A stretch of DNA of 64,000 nucleotides from Elmis aenea (Eukaryota; Arthropoda; Insecta; Coleoptera; Elmidae), in assembly GCA_947652605.1 (NCBI GenBank), contig OX393579.1, positions 5,456,001 to 5,520,000 of the forward strand. Direction: 5' to 3'. This document shows, piece after piece, positions 13,314 to 24,000 of the stretch (position 1 is its first letter; each line of letters starts with the position of its first letter). The notes under the pieces were generated by a model. The model was not told the DNA's origin. It saw nothing but the letters and a program-made list of their open reading frames with translations, and ran no database searches. A program made the position numbers and the translations under genes.

Positions 13314-14578
13314 ATTATAACAAACTTTTCAGGTACTTAGCATTTAGTATAAATATTAACACATACCAAACACTGACAACGTGGTTTGCAACTTAGATGT
13401 TTGAAGAATGGGAAAGTTTGCCTAGACTAAAATTTATTTTCATTTTTTTTTAATTGTTTACTCTCGATCATCCGAGTTGCGGATTATACGATGCTAGGTA
13501 AAACGTTACTGTTGACGTTATTAAAACAAGTTAAGTTACTAAAAAATTTATTACCACCTAACATATACAAAATTTTGAGAAATTGGTGGCTACTTATATG
13601 TAAATAATACAATACAAACATAAAACAACATACCAGATTTCAAAAAACGGTAATAAAATAATGAAATCACTAAATTGCATATACAAAGTAATTTTATCAC
13701 ACTATAAACACTTCACCATCATTACTTTAAGAATAATATATAATTTAAAAAAACATCTCTATCTATAAAATAATCTAATTAAATAAATTATTAAATAATA
13801 CTCTAAAGTTAAATTAACTTGAAAAATAATAAGAAGCGAGTTACAAATTTTTTGAGATTTACATTCAGCGCACTTAGTACACAAGAATCAGTCCTTATCA
13901 GTGGCATAAACACGATAAATTTAATACAGCTCCAGTCTAAATTGATCAAAACTAGTAATATTTAAGTTTTGGGCACAAATTTTAAGATTACATTTGAAAA
14001 ATAATGTTTTCCTCTTAAATAAGCCACTGATTTTTAATTATTTAACTTACAAAAATCCAAAACACTATTACAAGTGTGTTAATGATATACACACACAAAA
14101 TTATTTTGGTTTCGTGTCACTTAAGACTAAACTAATTTATTTTATGAAATAATAAATTGCAATATTTACAAACACTTTTATCGTTTCAAACATACAAACA
14201 CACGTTCATTAAATTCACACCCAAAATACTAATAAACAATTGAATTTTAAGTAATAAAATGACGTTTTGGGTATTATTACTGGCTACAAATAAATATTCG
14301 ATCAAAACAGAAACTTAAGCATTGTTTTAGAGGCGGAAAACAAGTTTGCTTAGTCAGTTTAAGGAATGCCAAATAAAAAATACACAAGGAACATTAATAA
14401 TACGAATTGAATTAACTATTAATTAAAATTAAATGAAATCAGTCAGTACCCTAATATACGATTTGATAACACATTGTCACTTTTGCACAAGGATAACTAT
14501 AAGTTAAGGAAAATTTACCAGTTTCCTATAAAATGGGCAACAAACACTTCAAATTTAACTAAAACCGTCCATTATCGT
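13314..14578. other. intergenic gap between DCAF7 stop and MARS2 start
   Basis: AT-rich DNA with no supported coding frame. It must contain the 3' untranslated region of DCAF7 (right side) and the promoter of MARS2 (left side), since both genes are transcribed leftwards. No convincing TATA box, initiator or unique polyadenylation signal could be singled out. Confidence 0.5.
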
Positions 14579-15710
14579 TCAAACACGCAATATTTCCAAA
14601 GACTGGTTGTAACAAATAGCGATCCAATCGGGCTGTGTGGCCCCCCATTGGATTTGGTTAACTTCACCTTCGGCTGCTGTATAAGCCAATATTGGATCTT
14701 CGATGGCCCTCGGCATCTGTTGAATATCCCAGATAAGAGCCTGGTGATCGTCCGCGGCTGTGCAGATATGACAGCTAGAATGTGGGGCCCATGCTATACC
14801 ATTCACGCAAGCCCTATGGTTGTTGAGCCTGGCAACCGGCGTACAAGGTACCCTCACGTCCAAAATAATGACTTCGCAAGATTCCATCGCGACCGTGGCT
14901 AAATAATTCGGGTCCTGCTTATTCCACGCCAAACGAAGCAGAGGCGTGTGTGCCGGATCCTCGTAGATGATCGTGGAATGTTCTAAATGTCTCAAGTCGA
15001 ACATACGTACGGAACCGTCCGCGCCTACTGAGGCGAACATATCGCGGCCGCCGCCGGCACGAGAAAACGCTATGTCATATACTTCTTTGTCGTGTGCGAT
15101 TAGTTGTGTTTTCACGTGACCTGACACTAAATTAACTCGTCCCAAGATCTGACCCGTTTCGAGGCCCCATATTGTACACGTCGTATCGATCGACGAAGTG
15201 CCTATTAAATTAGGGTCCACTTCATTCCAGTCAAAACTCGTAAGCGGTGCACAAAAATCTGAATTTTTATTGTTGTTCAGGACGCACTCCAGGCGAGTAT
15301 CTGGTTCGCCTGCTCTCCAAACTCTCAAATAATCCCCACTGAAACAAATGATGCATTTAGTCACAATTTTATTGTAATAGATGTAGTCCTTTAGCAATTT
15401 AAATCACTATTAATTAAAAGTCTTACCTTGTTGCTAGTAGATCCGGTAATATGCCCTTACTGTCAGGTATCCACATGATTTTGGTCGTAGGATATGGATG
15501 ATCAAAAGTACTCTTAGCAGAGAATTCACTGGTATCCTCATCGAGCGATACTACCTGCACTTTATTATTATACTCTTCCACAAAGCTTCCCAGTGCTAGC
15601 CGAAACCGTTTATCTGGTCTCACCGACCAGTTCATGCTATAGAGGGGCCACGGTGCAATGTATTTGTATATTTCTTTGCGCTTCCCCGCAGGAACTGCAG
15701 AATGCGCCAT
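14579..15710 (-). CDS. DCAF7: DDB1- and CUL4-associated factor 7 / WDR68 (2 exons)
   Basis: A WD40 beta-propeller scaffold that binds DYRK1A/1B and HIPK2 kinases and acts as a CUL4-DDB1 adaptor. The Drosophila counterpart is wings apart. Exon 1 is 15427-15710 and exon 2 is 14579-15338. The junction completes an AGT serine codon and gives 347 residues, against about 342 in vertebrates. Identity to the family is extreme: examples are [26 protein letters not shown], the [20 protein letters not shown] region, [18 protein letters not shown] and the C-terminal LEILRV. The first in-frame ATG after the upstream stop region, giving [17 protein letters not shown], is taken as the start. The short N-terminus before KRKEIYKY is the only variable part. 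Confidence 0.97.
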
Positions 15711-18098
15711 GTTGCTAAAACATACAGTATTGCTGTAAGATACACGCAAAACACTTAGTTTTAATAAATCTTACCTTTTTAATTGAAGTATTTTGGTAAA
15801 TTATTAATACTGCAATAAATACGACAGTTACAAAGTTTGTAACTTAAGGTTATATTATGTTAGTCATGTCATATCTTTGTATTCGGCACTAACTAATGAA
15901 TGTACACAAACAAACTCACGAACAATTACATGTAATTGTTAAGATTATTGTAGTTATTCTGTAGCACTAATTACACATAATAATTAAAGCTTTGATTGAT
16001 GAATTTCATACCATCAACGCTGTTAGCAATTTGACAGTTAAATACATCACAAAGCTAGCACAGTAGCTAAATGTTATTTAACCTAAAATCCAATGGTACC
16101 AAAAATGGTTGTGTACCATCAAATTTTTTGAATTTTTTGTTCTAAGCCGAAATAGTTGGTTTTAAATATTTTTCATATCCCCTTTAATTTGTCCAGCATT
16201 AAAAATAAAGGTTTAAATGTCAAGAGATATGCCCAGATAGTTTGTTTTAAAAATTTTTTCATATCCCCTTTAATTTGTCCAGCATTAAAAATAAAGGTTT
16301 AATTTAAATGTTAAAGAGATATGCCCAAATAGTTGTTTTTAAATATTTTTTCATATCCCCTTTAATTTGTCCAGCATTAAAAATAAAGGTTTAATTTAAA
16401 TGTTAAAGAGATATGCCCAGATAGTTGTTTTTAAATATTTATTCATATCCCCTTTAATTTGTCCAGCATTAAAAATAAAGGTTTAAATGTTAAAGAGATA
16501 TGCCCAGATAGTTGTTTTTAAATATTTTTTCTTATCCCCTTTAATTTGTCCAGCATTAAAAATAAAGGTTTGTGTTAAAGCGATATGCCCAGATAGTTGG
16601 TTTTAAATATTATTTCATATCCCCTTTAATTTGTCCAGCATTAAAAATAAAGGTTTAAATGTTAAAGAGATATGCCCAGATTGTTTTTTTAAATATTTTA
16701 TCATATCCCCTTCAATTTGTCCAGCATTAAAAATAAAGGTTTAAATGTCAAAGAGATATGCCCAGAGTTTTTTTTAAATATTTTATCATATCCCCTTCAA
16801 TTTGTCCAGCATTAAAAATAAAGGTTTAAATGTTAGAGATATGCCGAGATAGTTGGTTTTAAATATTTTTTCATATCCCCTTTAATTTGTCCAGCATTAA
16901 AAATAAAGGTTTAACCGTTAAAGAGATATGCCGAGATAGTTGGTTTTAAATATTATTTCATATCCCCTTTAATTTGTCCAGCTTTAAAAATAATGGTTTA
17001 AATGTTAAAGAGATAAGCCCAGAATCTAAAATTAATACTGCACAAAGAAAAGGGGTCCTAGTAAGCTAAAATCTTCTTTTTAAAATTTTTTTGTTAAAAA
17101 ATTAACATCAAAACTCTTGAACACTTTTTTAAACATTTTTTTTTTGAGACTCCATTCAAGATATATTTAATAAATGTTGCTTATTTTTTTGTTCAGATTA
17201 ACTACGAAGATTCCCTGTAGATCGGAATAAGGATATCAAAAAGCAAAAACTACAACCAAATTATTTTTATTGTACTCATCAAAAAGTAACAACTTCTATT
17301 AATACATTTAAAATTTGAACTCAAAGGTACACAGGTAATACAGTATTTTACAACATATCCATTAATTACAATAGAAAGCGTTAAGTTTATTACAAACTTT
17401 CAATAGAGTACAATTTGAGCACAAAAAAATTTGGTTTTTTAAGAAAACGCATTTTGTTTAAAAGTGCAGTTTCACCTGAATATAAGAGCGCTACATTTAA
17501 AATGTATACCGTTTCAGATTGATGTTTTTCCAAGTACTTTTGTTGAGATATTAATATTATGATGATTTACAATGGAACAAAAGTTTCGCGTGATGTTATA
17601 GCTCCACAAGTTGTTCAGTGAAACTGCTTTTAAATTAAAGCAAACTAAAAAAAAAAGTACTGTTACAAACGTGACCTCAAGTTTACAAGTACTTGGAAAA
17701 GTTATCCAGACTAATCCAAGTACACTTTATTAGATGAGGTTTTATCTGCACAATTAAATACAAATTAAACATTCCATAATATATATCTACCATTAAATAC
17801 AATATTGTTTCGAATGAACCTAAAGGGGACAAAAGAAATTTCTACTAACTATAATACATAAAACATCTCACAAAGATAAATTGCAATAAAAATTACTCCT
17901 ATATTGTTATGCTATTAAAATACATATCAAAGATAGATCATCTCTTTTAAAACTACCAATCTAGTCATTAACATTTTTTTTACTAATCTACATAATATAC
18001 ACCTAAATGTAAAAATATTATTAAAGTTACTTACAAATACTGTGAAGATTTGGCTGTGAACTAGTACCTGCAGTAAGTATTTAAAAATAATTTAATGC
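15711..18098. other. intergenic region between Ki-67-like 3' end and DCAF7 start
   Basis: No supported coding frame. It holds the DCAF7 promoter side (15711 to about 16100), a 10-unit minisatellite (16140-17030), and AT-rich DNA up to the Ki-67-like stop codon that probably includes that gene's 3' untranslated region. No single polyadenylation signal stands out. Confidence 0.5.
16140..17030. repeat. minisatellite, about 10 units of 85-95 bp
   Basis: Ten recurrences of TTTGTCCAGCATTAAAAATA, each followed by AAGGTTTAAATGTTAAAGAG and ATATGCCCAGATAGTTG. Units differ by small indels and point changes, and the last unit (about 16980) is the most diverged (GCTTTAAAAATAATGG). It is intergenic, with no open frame through it. 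Confidence 0.95.
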
Positions 18099-21000
18099 TC
18101 ATTTCCTTGTTCTCGTCGACTTCCTTAATACAGGTACAGGTGTAGGTTTTTCCACTTTTTTGCTCTTCTTTGCCTGAGGTTCGACAGTGCTCTCGTGCTC
18201 TTCATTTTTTGTACTCTGCAATTTCGTTTTTTTCGTATTTTTGACAGGTGGTGCAGTTTTCTCCTCAAGATCAAATCTCACAGTCTTCGTGTCTTCTGCT
18301 TTTCTTTTGCGTGCGTTAGTAGTTCTTAGCTGCGTTGCTTCTACTTCGACCATAAGCGGAATGTCATCTACTTTTTTCTTGCGTGTCGTTCTACTGTTTT
18401 TCTGCGTAGCTTCTGCATTGTCACTCGCTTTTTTGGCACGTGTGGAATCTTTTTTCTTCAACTCCCCCACATCCTTCACTTTTTTCTCAAGGGATTTTCG
18501 TGGTCTACCCCTACCTGCTCGTTGCACTCGTAAAGGAGAAGCCAGCTTGTCCAAAGATATGAAGCATTCAGTAATTTCCTTTACTTGCTTTCTACGACCC
18601 CTTCCAGTTTTTGTTAACTCTTCTGTTTCGGTATTAGCGTCTGGTTTCGTATCAATTTCGTTGGTGTCGACTGTTTTCTTCCGTTTTTCTTTGGTCGATA
18701 TTTTCTGCGTTTCTTCTACTTCGTTGTCAAGTGGAATGTCATTCGCTTTTTTCTTGCGTGTCGCTCTACTGTTTTTCTGCGTAGCTTCTGCATTTTCGCT
18801 TGACTGGGCAACTTTTTTGGCACGTGGAGCTCTTGAAACTTTTTTCTGGATTTCCACCACATAATCCTTTAATTTTATGTCCAACGATTTTCGTGGCCTG
18901 CCCCTAAGTGTTCGTTGCACTATTAAAGGAGAAGCCAACTTATCCAAAGATACGAAACATTTCATAACTTCCTTTACTTGCTTTCTACGACCTCTTCCAG
19001 TTTTTGTTAACTCTTCCGTTTCGGTATTGGCGTCAGAATTCGTATCAATTTCGTTGGTTTCTTTCGAATCCACGGCCGCAAAGTCCCTATGATCCCTTAA
19101 CCATTTCTCGACATCGGGATCCGAGCCAAGCGCATCTCCCGCACTTTTCCGAAGCAAATTCATCGGGCTGGCGTTCAATTTCGACGGAGATAAGCTCTTT
19201 CCACGATAGGTCCTGAGAGGTTTCTTCGAGAACAGCGCATCGAAAGCCGAATCAGTGCTATCCAGCGACGTATTAAGCGCATCGTTCGTTTGCTGCGGTT
19301 GTTCGGGTGTTTCGAAGAGTCGCTCGACTCCGCTCAAGTCGGATAAGTCGTTTCTCGGCGATTTGCGTGGAGATTTCAACAATCGCTTCACTCCTGAGAC
19401 GTTCCTCAAATCGTTTTCGGGAGATTTGGGAATCTTGGGGGTTCTTGCTTGCTTCGGAGTTTTTAGCAGCTGTTTCACACCTTGTACTTTGCGTAGGTCG
19501 TTTTTGGGCGATTTATGCACTTTGGGCGTTTGAAGCAATTGTTTAACACCCATGACATCACTTAAATCGTTGGCTGGTGTTTTCTTTTGTTTTGGGGTTT
19601 TTAGCAATTGTTTCACGCCTCTCACGTCTCTTAAGTCGTTATTTGGGGATTTGCGCACTTTTGGAGTTTTCAGTAACTGTTTAACTCCTTCGACGTCTCT
19701 TAAATCGTTTCTGGGCGAAGTCTTCGGCTTGGGCGTTTTCAACATCTGTTTCACGCCCCTTACGTCGGTTAAATCGTTTTTAGGCGATTTAACAAGTTTG
19801 GGTGTTTCCAGCAATTGTTTAACCCCTTGAACATCTCTTAGATCGTTTTTCGGTGACCTGCCCTTTCTGGGTGTTTTAAAGATGATCTTAACCCCTTTGG
19901 GACTTGTCAGGTCGTTCTTGGGCGAGTTTTGGACTTTCGGAGTTTTCAACAGTCGTTTAACTCCACTGATGTTGCTCAAATCGTTCTTGGGAGATTTCCT
20001 AACCCTCGGTGTTTTGAACATTTGCTTCACACCTTCTACATTTCGTAGATCATTGGCTGGTTCCTTCTGCATCCTGAGCGTTTTAAATGTTCTTTTCGCA
20101 ACGCTAACATCCAGTAAGCCATCGTTTGAAGATGACGTGTTAGCTTGGAAAATTTGTTGAATGCTGGTATCTTCGTAAGAAGGTGAGCACGGTTTGGTAT
20201 GGAACGATGTTGGCTCGTCTCGTGTTAAATTACCCAATGAAGTTTGCTCCACAAATGATTTACTCTTCCGTGGTGTTGATCGAACGGGAGACTTAACGGA
20301 TTCATCGAGTTGCAGCACGCCGCTAATTTCAAAGGTATTATTGCGACTCGATTGTCTTCTAGTTTGCACAGGGTTATTCGCCGTTTTCTTCGCTGACAAG
20401 TCGGCTTGTTCAACGGCAGACACGGACAGCTGACTTATAATTGTGACGTTGGGAGATTTCGAACTTCCGCTCTGATAAATAAACGACGACGTATCGGTAG
20501 ATTCGGCCAGCGAAGAATTATCGTAATCATCGGTTTCAGGGATATTTTCTTGATCTGTGTCCGTCTCGAAAGTAACGGTTCTCTTCTGTCTTTCTCTTTG
20601 TTTGAGAGCGCTCGTCAAACAAGATGGATGGGGGACGTTGATCACCGGACTCAGTACACTGCGACGGCTCGTATCGACTTCTTCCTTAACCAACTTCGCT
20701 TCAAAATCTTCAGAATCGAATGAGTTGTAGACGCCAGAACTACCGGCTGATAAGGTTTCCTGAAACAAAAGAAGAAGTTAAACAACCGTTAAATGAGTAA
20801 GAAGCAGCTCGTCAAATACTCACTTGTTTTGGTTGTTCTAGCATCGTAGATCCACGTTTACCAGGTGTCGATCTTGCAAGGGATGCACCATCTATAATTA
20901 AAACGAAAAAATTTTTTTTTGTCTCCAAATTGTAAGTGCAGAAAATTGTTTATTTGGCTACACATTTTTTAAATGATCTATGCATCAAATCAAATTTGGA

Positions 21001-24000
21001 CATGGGTTAAAATGATTTAACTTACCAGACAATTTTCGTCTCTTATTAGTCGAAGGGACACTAACGGTCGAGATGTTTCTCTTGGAGCCTCTCGATGATA
21101 CAGTACAATCAACAGCATATAATTCGCTAGCCGTGTCATTGGCTGATATAAACGATTCCGTATCAAGCGAAGTCGCTTCATCTTCCGACAAAGCCGAGTA
21201 AATACTTATTGTATCAACTGATTTACTAGCAGATTTTCTCGTCGAAGCAGAAACTGATTTAGCAATTTCATGCGTGTCCATGACGGCAACTGATTTCCTC
21301 ATCCCTTTACCCGATTTTCGCGAACTGATGCGTTGGGTCTCGCCCGCGGATTTCCTAATTCGCGGCGGGGATTTCGGCGTGGAAGCTATCAACTTTACGG
21401 CTCTTCCCACCAGAGATTGTCTCGATTTAGATGCGCGATCGTGTACGGATTTATCTTTGACCGAATCATCAGGTTTCGTAATAACTGAGGTCGACGACTT
21501 CATTGAATGCGCGCTGACATCCGTTAACTCTATTATGCTGAATTCCTGCTGCATCAGGTCGGTATTATTGGCAGATAACTTCGACGAGATACCCGGAGTG
21601 TTATCGACGTACGATGACAGGTAAATCACGGAACTGTCGTCTTCCAAGCGTGAGGAACGCGACTTATGCGGGACGGAAGTCTCAAGAACTTTGCTCGACG
21701 TATTCATCGAACGGTTCGAAGCCGATCTCGACTTTCTTGTCGTGCTGGTCTTACTTTTAAGTGACGAATCGTTTACAGCACCGTCATCGATGTAACTCAA
21801 ATCGGAAGTTAATAAACTGCTCGAATTTTGCTGGTAGATTGAAGATTTTCTATTGGCCGGAGAGACGCTAATGTCATCTTGGCTGACACTTTTATTTCTC
21901 TTGCTCGATCGGCTAGCATTGACGGAATGTTTTTGCATACTTTCATCATCGGTAATCCACGAATAATCGTCACTGTATAAAGCAGATTGTTTATTACTGC
22001 CTGAAGATTTATTTACAACTGATTTCGATAACGAAGATTTCCTCGTCTTAAACGGAGACATGTTAAGAATTTGGCTACTTTCTTTTGTTTCGTTAGCGGC
22101 ATAGCTATTTTCTTTTGATGCGTTAGCAATGTAGCTATTGTCTTTTGTTTTATTAAAAACATGGCTATCTTCTTTTGTTTTATTAAGAACATGGCTATTT
22201 TCTTTTGTTTCACTGGCAACTGTTTTTAATGATCTACGAGGTGATAAAACAGAATTTTCAATCAAGCTTTTGGACCTTCTTTGACTTCTGTTGATTGATT
22301 TTCCAGCTTCTGACTGGGGCAAGCTGATATTACGAAGGGATTTGTTGCTTCCAACTGATGTCGCTGATCGATTGTTCGTAAGATTCAGATCTTTTTCGCT
22401 GTTGTTTAAGGCTGAACGTCTGCCACTGATGTTCGGCTTGCTGGTTTCCATCAAAGAACTACCTCGAGTAAAAGTATTGTTGTCAACTTCCCCATCTGAA
22501 TCCAATGACAAACTGCTGACTGAAGAACCTAAGTATGATTCATTATTCTTCGATTTTCTGGACAAGCTTTTAGATTTCCTGCTTGTCGATAAATCAGCGA
22601 CTAAAGTACGGCCTTCTATTTCAGCACCAAGCAGAGAATTCCGGGACCTATTCAATTTACGAGTTTGCGATGCAGAACTGTTCCGTCGAATATCATTAGT
22701 GACTTCTTCATCAGTGTCTTGGCTGTCGATCGAGGAATCCAGACAAGAATCGTCTGTTGTTGAATTGTTTGTGAGGTTGGAAGTTTGTGTTAAATCGATC
22801 AGTGAACTACGGCTTTTGGTCCTAGGAGATGATCTACGGTCCGTCAACGAATTCACTTCTAAAAGTTCAGCGCCAGTGTGGTAGCTTTCAATATTGGGAG
22901 TATTTCGTTGGAAGGAAGCCGAGCGATCACCCATGCTTGGTCGTTTATCCGGAGATGAGTTACGGACTTTTCCCAGACTAATTTTGGAAGATGAATGATC
23001 ACCCATGCTTGGCCGTTTATCCGGAGATGAATTACGGACTTTTCCCAGACTATTTTTGGAAGATGAATTATCACCCATGCTTGGTCGTTTATCCGGAGAT
23101 GAATTACGGACTTTTCCCAGACTATTTTTGGAAGATGAATTATCACCCATGCTTGGTCGTTTATCCGGAGATGAGTTACGGACTTTTCCCAAACTACTTT
23201 TGGAAGATGAATGATCATCACCCATGCTTGATCGTTTATCCGGAGATGAGTTACGGACTTTTCCCAAACTACTTTTGGAAGATGAATGATCATCACCCAT
23301 GCTCGGTCGTTTATCCGGAGATGAGTTACGGACTTTTCCCAAACTACTTTTGGAAGATGAATGATCATCACCCATGCTTGATCGTTTATCCGGAGATGAG
23401 TTACGGACTTTTCCCGGACCATTCTTGGAAGATGAATGATCACCTATGCTTGGTCGTTTATCCGGAGATGAATTACGGACCTTTTCCAGGTTGAAAGATT
23501 CGTCTCGTACAGAAGATAAAGATATCAGGAGCGAATGACTTTTTCGTGGAGATTTCTTCGTCTGTTGAGGCGAATTCACAACGGCTTCGTGGTCACCGGA
23601 ATAGTTTAAAGCACTTCTGCTGTGTCTTGTCGATTTTGCAGAGAGCTCCAAAACGTTTGTCGACTGATTTTTCTTCGGAGGACTCTCGTTGTCGCTGGCT
23701 GTGTAAGTCAAATTAATAAGATCTTCTGTAAAAGATGTCTTCGATTTAACAGGAGACAGGCTGTGACTATTTTTTCTGTGGCTTTTCCGTAAATTATCAT
23801 CGGCCTCCACAACCACCAAATCGGTCAAATTGAGTGAGCTCGATTTTCGAGCGGTCACTTCAAAAGTGGAGTTGTTATGTTCGCTCGAAGAGCTCCAAGA
23901 ACAATTCGTTGTCGATATTTTGCGGCCGTGTTTAGTTGGTGACAGGGCCTCGAAGGACGAGACCTCCATCATTGACTGCGACTTCCTGGATTTATTTAAG

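Noticed and set aside
22859..23443. Long repetitive frames on both strands over the Ki-67-like exon 4 array
   Set aside because: Shadows created by a repeat unit lacking stops in several frames; the exon 4 frame continues for 1249 codons and is the real one.
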